64,000 nucleotides of DNA. Origin: Fulvimarina sp039652615 (GTDB lineage: Bacteria; Pseudomonadota; Alphaproteobacteria; Rhizobiales; Rhizobiaceae). The notes under the pieces were generated by a model. It did not search any database. It was not told the DNA's origin and saw only the letters and a list, made by a program, of their open reading frames with translations. The translations under genes and the position numbers were made by a program. Where the stretch lies: assembly GCF_039652615.1 (NCBI RefSeq), contig NZ_JBDJAC010000001.1:682001-746000 (forward strand), in the 5' to 3' direction. Of this stretch, positions 26,323-35,359 are shown piece after piece (position 1 is the first letter of the stretch; each line of letters opens with the position of its first letter).

Positions 26323-27411
26323 TCAGTCGCGGACCGGAAATGCGTCGGTGAAACCGGCGGACCACAGCTTCTTAAGCAGCCGGTCCTTGTCGACACTCGG
26401 AGATGCGGTCACCGTCGCCGATACGAGATCCCTGCGGTTCGTCGCTTCCGCCTGTGCCGTCGAGCCAACGCCGATGACGCTTCCAACCTTCGCCATCAGG
26501 TTACGATCAATCGTACCGAGATTGATGGTTTCCGTCTTCGGTGCATTCGCCGTCCCAAGCGCTTCCAGTGCTTTCGTCGCTCCTGAGCGATTGTCCTCGC
26601 CCCGGAAAGAGCTCAGATTGTCGATCATCCTGCTCGTACGCGACGGCTGGTTCTGAAACAGGCTCTGCATCGGACGCAGTCCGGGAACAGGGGCATTGGC
26701 CGAGCCATCGTAGGCAGCGGCGCTTGCAATGCCGTTTCGCCGATCGCCGGAATCGGCCACCATCACGTCCTGAACGGTATTTCCACCCTGCGAATAGCTC
26801 GCCAGCAGCATCTGGGTGTCGTCGCCCTCGAGCGGCGCGCGCCCCAGATATTCGACCTTAACCTCTGCGGTGCCGCTGTGCTTGAAATCGAGGAGCTCGG
26901 CCGCTTTCTGGGAAAGATCGATCTCACGTCCGTGGGCAAACGGCCCGCGATCGTTGACGCGAACCTTCACGCGATTGCCGTTCTCGAGGTTCGTGACCAT
27001 CGCATAGGAGGGAAGCGGAAAGGTCTTATGCGCCGCGGACAGATGGCGCATGTCGTAGGTTTCACCATTCGCCGTCAGGCGACCGTGGAAATTCGGTCCG
27101 TACCAGGAGGCCTGCCCCGAGGCGACGTAACCCGGCTCATCCTTCGGATAATACCATTCGCCCTTGATTTTGTAGGGCTTTCCGACTTGAGAGCGTCCCC
27201 CGCCCTTCTTGATCTGTCGTGCCGCCCGCTCCGCCATTCGCGGAGAGGCCGGAACACCGTAAGTTTTCTCGTCGAATTTCACGTCCGTCGCGATGTCGTC
27301 GAGCGTGCCGGTCGCGGCCTTGTCCTGGCATCCCGTCAATCCGAGACCCAATCCCAGAAGCGAGGCGAGCATGACCTGTCGGCGACGCGTCATCGCAACG
27401 TGTGAAACCAT
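26323..27411 (-). CDS. rlpA: RlpA-family septal ring lytic transglycosylase lipoprotein
   Basis: From the ATG at 27411 (GAGGGA about 10 bases upstream) the protein has 362 residues. It begins with a lipoprotein signal ending LGLGLGLTGC, so it is lipidated and probably outer-membrane attached. The RlpA double-psi beta barrel is at about 95-190: GQASWYGPNFHGRLTANGE, MRHLSAAHKTFPLPS, VNDRGPFAHGREIDLSQKAAE. The catalytic Asp of NDRGPF is present. The remainder is low-complexity with a possible SPOR-like remnant at the end (LLKKLWSAGFTDAFPV). RlpA cuts peptide-free glycan at division sites. It heads the rlpA-to-MBL operon. Confidence 0.88.
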   Translation of the reverse strand: MVSHVAMTRRRQVMLASLLGLGLGLTGCQDKAATGTLDDIATDVKFDEKTYGVPASPRMAERAARQIKKGGGRSQVGKPYKIKGEWYYPKDEPGYVASGQASWYGPNFHGRLTANGETYDMRHLSAAHKTFPLPSYAMVTNLENGNRVKVRVNDRGPFAHGREIDLSQKAAELLDFKHSGTAEVKVEYLGRAPLEGDDTQMLLASYSQGGNTVQDVMVADSGDRRNGIASAAAYDGSANAPVPGLRPMQSLFQNQPSRTSRMIDNLSSFRGEDNRSGATKALEALGTANAPKTETINLGTIDRNLMAKVGSVIGVGSTAQAEATNRRDLVSATVTASPSVDKDRLLKKLWSAGFTDAFPVRD

Positions 27412-28160
27412 AAGAGCATTCCCTCTCAGCATTCTACGGTCACACCCTCAGATGAAAGTCCCCACTTTCGCAGGATGCCGACCGGAACACTTCCTTAACA
27501 AAGCGGACTATCGCCAATCAAGCCGTGAACCCACGACAAGATATTTTGCGGTGTTTTCTTCGTATATAAATTGGCAGCGCAAGCTTGCCGCTGTCTTCCC
27601 TGCCGCTCATTTGCGATCGCCTGAACTGACAAGCCGGGATATCCGACGCGCAGTCCCCGCCCCTTTGCACAAATCCATGATCCGGAACTGTTTTCGCTGC
27701 GCGAGGATTTGGTCGAATGGACGGGAAGGCATTCGCTTCGGCGATCCCTCGAAGGGGTCCGGAATCGCCGAGCTGGCGCGGGGCTTGCGCGCCATCCCGC
27801 CCCGCCGTTTTGCGTGAATTTGCTCAACAGCTGTGTTGAAGGGGCAACGCCCCACGCGTCAGCACCGGACACTGCCCTGACCAAAGCCTTTCGCCATCAC
27901 AGCAAACGAGCATGACCGGCTTTTGTCGCGCCCTTCATTCTCAACATCCATTTAACCATAACCCTGCTCATGGATGGTCATGCTCTCACCAGAGCGACGG
28001 GCGATGATGCCCGACGCCGGTCCGAATGAATCGAAAAGGAACCGAAGGTCTCCGGACCCATCGCTCTCTTTCGTCTCGATATCGCTGGCATTCGATCTGA
28101 CGGGCTTTTCAAGCGAATGCCGACGCGGCTTCGGGCTTCCATTTGCGGGTGGTGGTTCCG
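27412..28160. other. 0.75-kb region upstream of rlpA without a gene
   Basis: Open frames occur on both strands but none has consistent codon use or a recognisable product. A GGGGC-AAC-GCCCC hairpin lies at 27841-27853. A TTAACCAT half-site of CtrA type lies at 27952-27959. The region holds the rlpA promoter side and the 3' side of the usp gene; a small RNA cannot be excluded. Confidence 0.4.
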
Positions 28161-28568
28161 TTACCGCAAGATGTGGACTGCGCACGGCGTACTCCGCGTC
28201 ACGCGTCCTGCCGTGGAGCCCAGGAACCAATCTCGTACACCCGGTTTATGGGAGCGGATGATGATGAGGTCGTACCGGCCTTCCTTCGCGGTCGAAATGA
28301 TCTTGGCAGGCGGTTCGCCGATAACGGTAGAGATCTGGATATCTTTGTGGTCTTCCAGAATTTTGGCGAGCGCTTTTTTCGTCTTGTCGCTCGTGCGATC
28401 GTAAACCTCGCCCCCAACTTCAGCGACAACATAGTTTGGAATGCGGTTGATTATCGATATGACATGAATTTCGGCGCCTTCATTGGCAAGCGCGCGGGCG
28501 GCAACGATGGCCTCTTTCGCACCTTCGAGATGATCGGGCGCAATCGCAATGAGAATCTTTTTGTACAT
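28161..28568 (-). CDS. Universal stress protein (UspA family)
   Basis: This is a single Usp domain of 135 residues, opening MYKKILIAIAPDHLEGAKEA and ending SHKPGVRDWFLGSTAGRVTR...CAVHILR. The usual nucleotide-binding pattern GxxG(x9)G(S/T) is only partly kept: the final G-S-T is present but the first glycines are replaced (RSHKPG), so ATP binding is doubtful. A perfect AAGGAG precedes the start. It stands alone between two gene-poor regions. Confidence 0.88.
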   Translation of the reverse strand: MYKKILIAIAPDHLEGAKEAIVAARALANEGAEIHVISIINRIPNYVVAEVGGEVYDRTSDKTKKALAKILEDHKDIQISTVIGEPPAKIISTAKEGRYDLIIIRSHKPGVRDWFLGSTAGRVTRSTPCAVHILR

Positions 28569-29635
28569 GCGGGGCTCCTTTTTCGCACTTAAATGTCCTC
28601 TCTGATTTGGGTCATCCCGGTCAAGCCGCAGTTTTTCTCCTTACCGCATCAGTTTGCCGATGAACCGCACAGCTTGCGATCTGATTCAGCGCCCGGCTGA
28701 TTGAACCGGTCTCGGCATCAGAGGTTTTTTTCGCGGTCGCGGATGACGATTTTGCATCATCAGCGAGGACAGTGATCGGAAAGGTTCTCCCCTCCTTCAT
28801 CATCCCGGCCTCCGAGCGCGCATAGCGCCTATTCCTCTGACTTCTCGGCGAGTATGGTGGTGCTTTCGCCACTCACATCAGGGAGGACGGACCGCAGGAA
28901 TGGATCCTGGGCCAAGTCCGGGATGACGAAGCTCATTGAGCTTCGCGGCGGAGAAGCTCCATCCGCGTTTCAAGAACTATATCCTTGCGTTCCCATGTCT
29001 CGGTCAGACGATGGTCGATGTCGCTCCTCGCACGAAAAACGAGAGGAAGCGCCGTCCTCTTCTCGTCGTCATCCTCGTAAAAAATCTTATCCCCACCCGC
29101 GTCACCCCTCGCATAATCGCCCCGCCATGCAGCCCAGGGGGCACGGGTGATCGCCGGGATCGCTTCGGGTTGGGTGGCTTGCGGGTCTGCGGTGCGGCTT
29201 CTTCCGGAGGAGCTGCGCCCCGGACGCCTCGCGGCTCCGTTGGTCCCTCGCGTAATACGGCGCGGGTGCGGATCGGTCCGCTTGAACGGGAGGCCGTCAA
29301 GGCATCCCGTGAAGCACCAACAGCCGTCGATGGTTTGGGCTGCGCCCGAAGTCATACCTCGAACCGGCATCCCCCGCCTCTTCAAACGAGGCCGGCGTGT
29401 CGGCGAGGTGGGCATCGGGCAAGGCTGGAGCGATCGGCGAAGCGAGAGCGACAAATCCCGTGCGGAGCGCCGGAGGTGAGCCGCATAGACTAAAGTTTCG
29501 GAGGGCTCGCCTCCGGCGCTTCGCCGCCCACATTGGACGGCGCCAGAATGAAGACATCCGCAAACCCCGGCCGCTCGAAAGCGGCGCGGGAACGAAAAAC
29601 CGTGCCCTCAGCAAAACCCCGGACGAAAGACCAGT
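28569..29635. other. 1.07-kb gene-free region with palindromic repeats
   Basis: Frames on both strands are Arg/Pro/Ser-rich with erratic codon use, so none is called. Structures seen: GTCATCCCGG-type pieces at 28611-28620 and 28914-28927 (the latter as CCGGGATGAC), which resemble a common alphaproteobacterial repeat. CGAAGCTCA-T-TGAGCTTCG lies at 28927-28945, and a large inverted repeat at 29466-29520. It may have accumulated repeats after gene loss. Confidence 0.45.
29466..29520. repeat. Large inverted repeat, 17-bp arms
   Basis: The arm AGCGCCGGAGGTGAGCC (29466-29482) pairs with GGCTCGCCTCCGGCGCT (29504-29520) with one mismatch, around a 21-nt loop. No T-run follows on either strand, so it is more like a REP element than a terminator. 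Confidence 0.65.
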
Positions 29636-30925
29636 CTAACCGGAGACGCGATCGATATCGGCGCCGCAGGCGGTCAGCTTTTCTTCCAACCGCTCGAAGC
29701 CGCGATCAAGGTGATAAACCCGATGAACTTCCGTTTCGCCTTCGGCGACGAGGCCTGCAATGACGAGCGATACGGATGCGCGCAGATCGGTCGCCATGAC
29801 CGGCGCGCCCTTCAGGGTCGGCACACCTTCGACGGTCGCCGTCTGACCGGAGAGCGAGATCTTGGCGCCGAGGCGAGCAAGCTCTTGGACATGCATGAAG
29901 CGATTCTCGAAGATCGTCTCGGTGATGTGCGAGGTGCCATCGGCCCGCGTCATCAGCCCCATGAATTGGGCCTGAAGGTCGGTCGGAAAGCCGGGATACG
30001 GATCAGTGACGACATCGACCGGATGAAGCCCGCCGCCATTACGCCGTACGCGGATACCTTCCGGCGTATCTTCGATGCTGGCACCGGTTTCCCGCAAGGC
30101 ACCGAGTGCGGTGTCGAGGAGTTCAGAGCGGGTATTGGTTAGCGTCACGTCACCACCTGCCATCGCGACGGCCATGGCGTAGGTCCCCGTCTCGATCCGG
30201 TCGGGCAGCACCGAATGACGCGCACCGGACAGCTGGGCAACACCGTTGATCGTGATGGTGCGGCTACCGGCACCCTCGATCTTCGCGCCCATGGCGTTGA
30301 GGCAGTTGGCAAGATCGACCACTTCCGGCTCGCGCGCGGCGTTTTCCAGAACAGTCTCGCCTTTGGCAAGACTTGCCGCCATCATCAGCACATGGGTCGC
30401 ACCGACCGAAACCTTCGGAAACACATAGCGGTTACCGACGAGACCACCGTCCGCCTTGGCGATCGCATAGCCACCCTCGATATCGATCGTCGCGCCGAGA
30501 GTGCGCAGGCCGTCGATGAAAAGATCGACCGGCCGCGTTCCGATCGCACAGCCGCCGGGGAGCGAAACCTTGGCACGGCCCATTCTGGCCAGAAGCGGAC
30601 CAATGACCCAGAAGCTCGCGCGCATTTTGGAAACGAGTTCATAGGGCGCGTGGGTATCCACGATATTTCGGGCGCTGAAATGAATCGTGCGGCCCGTCGC
30701 CGCGTTCTGTCCGGCGCGCTTGCCCGCTACGGTGTAGTCGACGCCGTGATTGGTCAGGATACGGATCAGCTGCTCGACATCGGCGAGGTGCGGCACGTTT
30801 TCGAGCGTCAGCTGGTCGTCCGTCATCAGCGAGGCGATCATCAGCGGGAGGGCAGCATTCTTTGCGCCCGAAATGGGAATGGTCCCGTTGAGCGTGTTTC
30901 CGCCGCGTATACGAATTCGGTCCAT
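29636..30925 (-). CDS. murA: UDP-N-acetylglucosamine 1-carboxyvinyltransferase
   Basis: MurA catalyses the first committed step of peptidoglycan synthesis, adding enolpyruvate from PEP to UDP-GlcNAc. From the ATG at 30925 (MDRIRIRGGNTLNGTIPI) the protein has 429 residues, the normal length; the frame extends to a TTG at 30961. SGAKNAALPLM with the catalytic Lys is near residue 18. The active-site Cys is present in LPGGCAIGTRPVDLFI, so a normal fosfomycin-binding residue is expected. It follows the small membrane protein gene by 95 nt. Confidence 0.96.
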   Translation of the reverse strand: MDRIRIRGGNTLNGTIPISGAKNAALPLMIASLMTDDQLTLENVPHLADVEQLIRILTNHGVDYTVAGKRAGQNAATGRTIHFSARNIVDTHAPYELVSKMRASFWVIGPLLARMGRAKVSLPGGCAIGTRPVDLFIDGLRTLGATIDIEGGYAIAKADGGLVGNRYVFPKVSVGATHVLMMAASLAKGETVLENAAREPEVVDLANCLNAMGAKIEGAGSRTITINGVAQLSGARHSVLPDRIETGTYAMAVAMAGGDVTLTNTRSELLDTALGALRETGASIEDTPEGIRVRRNGGGLHPVDVVTDPYPGFPTDLQAQFMGLMTRADGTSHITETIFENRFMHVQELARLGAKISLSGQTATVEGVPTLKGAPVMATDLRASVSLVIAGLVAEGETEVHRVYHLDRGFERLEEKLTACGADIDRVSG

Positions 30926-31020
30926 GTGTCGGTTCAGCCCACGAATGTCGAGAAAGATCAAATCCCGCGGTTCCTACACCACCGCCGGAACGATCACAAA
31001 CATTCACTCCTGCTATGGTT

Positions 31021-31176
31021 TCAGGGCCGGATCATGATGGTGAGGCTGAAGACCGCAAAGCCGACGAGTGCGATCTTCCAGAAATCACCGCGACGCCTGA
31101 GCCCCGGCAGGCCCAGCGGACGCCAGATATGGATGCCCATCAGAATGATGAAGAGGATCGAGAAGACCTTGCTCAC
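31021..31176 (-). CDS. 51-residue membrane protein
   Basis: A short frame starting with GTG at 31176 has GAAGGA about 9 bases upstream. It encodes VSKVFSILFIILMGIHIWRP, a basic turn (LGLPGLRRRGDFWK), then a second hydrophobic stretch IALVGFAVFSLTIMIRP. Two short membrane helices with a cytoplasmic or periplasmic Arg-rich loop are predicted. Codon use is strongly coding-like. It begins 12 nt after folC stops, so it should be co-transcribed with the trp-acc-fol run. I recall similar small proteins beside folC in other Rhizobiales; function unknown. Confidence 0.75.
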   Translation of the reverse strand: MSKVFSILFIILMGIHIWRPLGLPGLRRRGDFWKIALVGFAVFSLTIMIRP

Positions 31177-31187
31177 AGTCGGGTCCT

Positions 31188-32522
31188 TCAGCGCGGGGCG
31201 AGCCCGCTTTTTTCGAGGGCCTCACCGACAAGATAGAGCGATCCGCAGACGAGAAAGCGCGGTGCGGGCTGGACTGCCCAGTGCTGGGAAACCAGCCTGA
31301 TGGCGGCCTCGATGCTGTCGGTCGCCTCGGCGTCGAGCCCGCTATCGAGCGCGAAATCCACGAGCTCGTTCGGGTCGATCCCGGCATCGGACGTGGCAAG
31401 CGGCACCGCGATGACACGGCGGGCGATGCCGTGAAAGGCGTCGAAGAAACCGGTCGGATCCTTGGTGTTGAGCATGCCGCAAATCAGGAAGAGCGGCCGG
31501 GAAACCTTGTCTTCGAGATTGGCAAAGACCTCGGAGATTGCCGCGCCCGCACCCGGATTGTGACCGCCATCGAGCCAAAGCTCGCCGCCATCGACGACCG
31601 CTTCGTAAAGTGGACCAGAGGTGATCTTCTGAAGGCGGCCCGGCCATTCCACGCCGGTCATTCCGGCTTCGATCGCCCGTTCGCTCGGCTGGAAGCCGCC
31701 TCTTCGCAAGGCCGCGATCGCGGTTGCCGCATTCGAAATCTGATGGCGTCCGTATAGGCGAGGCAGCGGGAGGTCGAGAAGGCCGTCGTCGTCCTGATAG
31801 ACAAGGCGACCATGTTCCTCGAAGGCGAAAAAATCCTGTCCATAGCGCGACATCGGCGCGTTGTTGCGATCCGCGATCCGTTCGATGACATCGAACGCTA
31901 TCGACTCCTGCTGGGGGCCGACGATCAGCGGAACGCCTGGTTTGATGATGCCGGCCTTCTCTGCGGCGATCAGTTCCACGCTGTCGCCGAGATAGGACTG
32001 ATGGTCGAGCGAGATCGGAGTAATGACGCTGACGGCCGGGTGTTCCAGAATGTTTGTCGCATCGAACCGCCCGCCGAGGCCGACTTCGACAACGGCCGCA
32101 TCGGCCGGATGCTCGGAGAAGAGAAGAAACGTCACCGCAGTCAGGATCTCGAAGACCGTAATCGGCAGATCGCCGACGGCCTTTGCGGCGCGTGAGACCG
32201 CTTCGGCAAGAACCTCGTCCGGCACCAGGATGCCCTTCTCGTCTTTCCGGCCGAGCCGGTAGCGCTCATGCCAGGATACGAGATGGGGCGAAGTGTGGAC
32301 GTGAACGCTCTTCCCGTCCGCCTCGAGAATCGCGCGGCAAAAGGCGGAGGTGGACCCTTTGCCATTGGTGCCCGCGACATGGATCGTCGGCGGCAGTTTA
32401 AGCTGTGGGTCACCAAGAGACGCAGCAAGCTTGCGCACGCGATCGAGAGACAGATCGTATCCCTTTGGCAATCGAGCCAGCAGGGCCTCGATTTCCGCCT
32501 GGGCCAGAGAGGTCGTGGTCAT
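31188..32522 (-). CDS. folC: Bifunctional dihydrofolate/folylpolyglutamate synthase
   Basis: FolC adds glutamate to dihydropteroate and to folates. The 444 residues contain the Mur-ligase-type P-loop HVAGTNGKGSTSAFCRAIL near residue 48, the omega-loop region TSPHLVSWHERYRL, and VVEVGLGGRFDATN near 145 with the metal-binding Glu. DGGHNPGAGAA near 315 is the C-terminal glutamate-ligase signature. It follows accD in the usual rhizobial order trpFBA-accD-folC, with 126 nt between. Confidence 0.95.
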   Translation of the reverse strand: MTTTSLAQAEIEALLARLPKGYDLSLDRVRKLAASLGDPQLKLPPTIHVAGTNGKGSTSAFCRAILEADGKSVHVHTSPHLVSWHERYRLGRKDEKGILVPDEVLAEAVSRAAKAVGDLPITVFEILTAVTFLLFSEHPADAAVVEVGLGGRFDATNILEHPAVSVITPISLDHQSYLGDSVELIAAEKAGIIKPGVPLIVGPQQESIAFDVIERIADRNNAPMSRYGQDFFAFEEHGRLVYQDDDGLLDLPLPRLYGRHQISNAATAIAALRRGGFQPSERAIEAGMTGVEWPGRLQKITSGPLYEAVVDGGELWLDGGHNPGAGAAISEVFANLEDKVSRPLFLICGMLNTKDPTGFFDAFHGIARRVIAVPLATSDAGIDPNELVDFALDSGLDAEATDSIEAAIRLVSQHWAVQPAPRFLVCGSLYLVGEALEKSGLAPR

Positions 32523-32648
32523 CGGGCTGCCCTATGATGCAGGCCGCAGAAGCGCTTAGAAAAGATTACCGCGCCGGGTGTTCGGCGCGCGGTATCGCGC
32601 CGTTGCGAGAGATGAGAATGCAGCGAAGATCGCCAAGATGCCGCCCGA

Positions 32649-33605
32649 TCAGGCCGCATCGACATTTTCGTCTTCGGATCTGTTCGCCCCATCGTCTTGC
32701 GATTGGGTCTCATCTGTCGTTTCGCTCGCGGTGCGTTCGACTTTCTTCACAGTGGCAGGCTGTTTCGTCCAGATTTTCAGAAGCGAGGAGATCGTCGATT
32801 TCAGTTCGTGCCGGTGGACGACCATATCGACCATGCCGTGCTCGAGCAGGTATTCGGCGCGCTGGAACCCGTCGGGCAGTTTCTCGCGGATGGTCTGCTC
32901 GATCACGCGAGCCCCGGCAAAGCCGATGACTGCGCCGGGTTCTGCGATATGAACATCGCCCAGCATCGCATAGGAGGCCGAGACACCGCCGGCCGTCGGG
33001 TTGGTCAGGACGACGATATAGGGAAGACCTGCCTCTTTCAGCATTTCCAGGGCGGCTGTCGTCCGCGGAAGCTGCATGAGCGACAAGATGCCTTCCTGCA
33101 TGCGGGCGCCGCCGGAGGCGGAGAACAGAACCAGTGGCTTCTTTTCGGCGAGCGCCGTCTCGAACCCTTTGATGATCGCTTCGCCGGCGGCCATGCCGAG
33201 CGAGCCGCCCATGAAGGCAAAATCCTGGACCGTCGCGATGATCGGCAAATCTTCGATGTCGCCGCGGGCGACGACGACTGCATCTTCCACGGCCGTCTTG
33301 GAGCGGTATTCCTTCAAACGATCCGTATACCGTTTCGAGTCGCGGAACTTCAGCGGGTCCGTTGCCACTTCCGGAAGATCGACCGTCTCGTAGAGGCCAT
33401 CGTCGAAGAAGGCCTTTAGCCGGTCATGGGCGCGAATCTTCATGTGAAAGCCAGATGACGGCACCACCCACTGATTGGCTTCAAGATCCTTGTGGAAGAC
33501 CATTTCTCCCGTCTCGGGACATTTGATCCATAGATTGTCTGGGACGGTTCGCGGTCCGAGCAGGCTCGAAAATTTCGGGCGAACGTAGTTGGTGATCCAG
33601 TTCAT
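32649..33605 (-). CDS. accD: Acetyl-CoA carboxylase carboxyltransferase subunit beta
   Basis: AccD with AccA moves carboxyl from biotin to acetyl-CoA, making malonyl-CoA for fatty acid synthesis. The 318-residue protein has the crotonase-like carboxyltransferase core (FAFMGGSLGMAAGEAI, SASGGARMQEGILSLMQ, NPTAGGVSASYAMLGD). The N-terminal zinc ribbon that carries four Cys in E. coli is reduced to a single Cys (IKCPETGEMVFHKDLE); the other three are Thr, Pro or Ser. This seems usual in rhizobia. The Glu/Asp-rich tail is probably disordered. It lies between trpA and folC. Confidence 0.95.
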   Translation of the reverse strand: MNWITNYVRPKFSSLLGPRTVPDNLWIKCPETGEMVFHKDLEANQWVVPSSGFHMKIRAHDRLKAFFDDGLYETVDLPEVATDPLKFRDSKRYTDRLKEYRSKTAVEDAVVVARGDIEDLPIIATVQDFAFMGGSLGMAAGEAIIKGFETALAEKKPLVLFSASGGARMQEGILSLMQLPRTTAALEMLKEAGLPYIVVLTNPTAGGVSASYAMLGDVHIAEPGAVIGFAGARVIEQTIREKLPDGFQRAEYLLEHGMVDMVVHRHELKSTISSLLKIWTKQPATVKKVERTASETTDETQSQDDGANRSEDENVDAA

Positions 33606-33669
33606 GACTTAAGCTTCGCGCTCGCTCTTAATGGTTTGCGGCCACATGTGGGCCAGGCCCGCCAACTTC

Positions 33670-34494
33670 TCAAGCTTTGGCGCTGCGGACGCCGCTGGCG
33701 ATTTCGCGAACCACATCGGCCGCTGCGCCGACGGTCTTCTCGGTGGCAGCGCCGTTGTCGAGTGAATTTTCGATGGCGGAGACAATCGCCGAGCCAACGA
33801 CCACACCGTTCGCGCCCTTGGCAATCTCGGCAGCCTGTTCTGCCGTCCGCACGCCGAAACCGACGCAGACTGGCAGATCCGTGTGGGTCTTGATCCGGCC
33901 GACGGCAGCCGCGACCTTGCCCGCATCGGGGGCCGCCGCCCCGGTGATGCCGGTGATCGAAACATAATAGACGAACCCGGAGGTGTTCTTCAGCACTGCG
34001 GGAAGCCGCTTGTCGTCGGTCGTCGGCGTTGCAAGCCGAATGAAGTTCAGGCCCGCGTTCAACGCCGGCAGACAGAGCTCGTCATCCATTTCGGGCGGCA
34101 GATCGACGACGATCAGACCGTCCACACCAGCCTCGAGCGCGGCGGGAATGAAGCGCTCGACACCGTAGATATAAATCGGGTTGAAATAGCCCATCAGAAT
34201 GACCGGCGTTTGGCCGTCCGTTTCGCGGAACGCTTTCACCAGATCGAGCGTCTTCTGCAGGCTGGCGCCGCCTCTGAGAGCCCTGAGACCAGCCTTTTGG
34301 ATTGCGGGCCCATCTGCCATCGGATCCGAAAACGGCATACCGAGTTCGATGATGTCGGCACCCGCTTCCGGAAGAGCCTTCATGATCTCGAGCGATGTCT
34401 CGTGATCGGGATCGCCGCCCATGACGAAGCTGACCAAAGCAGGACGGCCCTCATCCTTCAACTTTGCGAAACGGTCCTCGATACGTGTCGTCAT
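33670..34494 (-). CDS. trpA: Tryptophan synthase alpha subunit
   Basis: TrpA cleaves indole-3-glycerol phosphate and passes indole to TrpB. From the ATG at 34494 (MTTRIEDRFAKLK) it has 274 residues; the frame is open to 34551. The catalytic Glu lies in IIELGMPFSDPMADGPAIQ near residue 50 and the catalytic Asp in GLIVVDLPPEM near 130. The phosphate loop includes VGFGVRTAEQA. All key residues are intact. It is followed by accD after 64 nt. Confidence 0.96.
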   Translation of the reverse strand: MTTRIEDRFAKLKDEGRPALVSFVMGGDPDHETSLEIMKALPEAGADIIELGMPFSDPMADGPAIQKAGLRALRGGASLQKTLDLVKAFRETDGQTPVILMGYFNPIYIYGVERFIPAALEAGVDGLIVVDLPPEMDDELCLPALNAGLNFIRLATPTTDDKRLPAVLKNTSGFVYYVSITGITGAAAPDAGKVAAAVGRIKTHTDLPVCVGFGVRTAEQAAEIAKGANGVVVGSAIVSAIENSLDNGAATEKTVGAAADVVREIASGVRSAKA

Positions 34495-34644
34495 GATGCG
34501 CTTTCGGAAAGGCTTGTGATCGGGCTGACGGCTTAAAGCGAAGAGAGCCATGTCGCCGGCTTGGTTCGAAGTCGCGCATCCTTACGCGATCGAACCCGCC
34601 GCTGCCAAGCGGTCATCGCTGGCCGCGTTGAACGCGTCTGATGC

Positions 34645-34968
34645 TCAGGCGCCGGTGCAGGTCTCGAAGATCCAGTCGCGCGTCGCATTATCAACGTATG
34701 GAACGGCGAAACCGAAGATAGCCGGCGTTTCGTAAGGGTGATGCTCTCGAAGCCGCTGTGCAATCCGCTCGAAAAAGTCGGACCGCGTTTTGATGGTCAG
34801 AGGCGTCTCGTCCCCACGATGCTGCTTGCCACCGTACCAATACCGGCTGTCGATTTCCCGTCCGATCTGACAGCAGGCCGCGAGCTTTTCGTCGAGCAGA
34901 ATATGCACAAGCTGACGCGCGTCCTCGAGCGTCGGACAGGTCGTCTGAATTTCGATGATGTCAGTCAT
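34645..34968 (-). CDS. cutA: CutA-type divalent-cation tolerance protein
   Basis: The 107-residue protein shows the CutA1 signature: TCPTLEDARQLVHILLDEKLAACCQI near the start, YWYGGKQHRGDETPLTIKT, and HPYETPAIFGFAV with a later W. CutA forms very stable trimers and has been linked to copper tolerance, but its role is unclear. The ATG at 34968 gives the normal length. It is inserted between trpB and trpA, which are adjacent in most relatives. Confidence 0.93.
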   Translation of the reverse strand: MTDIIEIQTTCPTLEDARQLVHILLDEKLAACCQIGREIDSRYWYGGKQHRGDETPLTIKTRSDFFERIAQRLREHHPYETPAIFGFAVPYVDNATRDWIFETCTGA

Positions 34969-35359
34969 GCAGTCTCGCTCCGCCTCAGCTTTTCCAGCGC
35001 GGCAGCTCGTGGCCATCGATGTCACGAGCGGCCTTCGGTTCTTCAATCGGTGCGACGGTTTGTTTTGCGGGGGCCCCCGAAAGTGTCCCGCGTGGATTGC
35101 AAGGGTTCCGCGAACGATGGATGTTCGCGAGAGATCGCGGCAAATCCGCCACTTTCCGCCGCCCCGTCCCTGTCAATATGGGGCGCACCCAGACGTTTCG
35201 AAACCTCTTTGCTTTACCGGAAGCACGAACAAAGAGCAGCCCTTAACGAGAGCCTCTCCGCCAGCACTCGCGGTCGATGCATGAGCATCGACCGGGACGA
35301 CAAATTCGATATGCCATCACGCCCGCAGCTCGAAGCCAGGCATAGACATCGCTGTCAGG
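34969..35359. other. Gap between trpB and cutA
   Basis: This 390-nt stretch interrupts the trp operon. A minus-strand frame ends at 34985 with TVAPIEEPKAARDIDGHELP and RWKS; codon use is moderately coding-like, and it could be a small protein of up to 67 residues or a remnant. No terminator with a U-run was seen. Confidence 0.35.

Noticed and set aside
28933..29493. Overlapping 170-185-codon frames on both strands in the repeat-rich gap
   Set aside because: Both are Arg/Pro/Ser-rich with erratic third positions and cross strong inverted repeats; neither looks like a protein.
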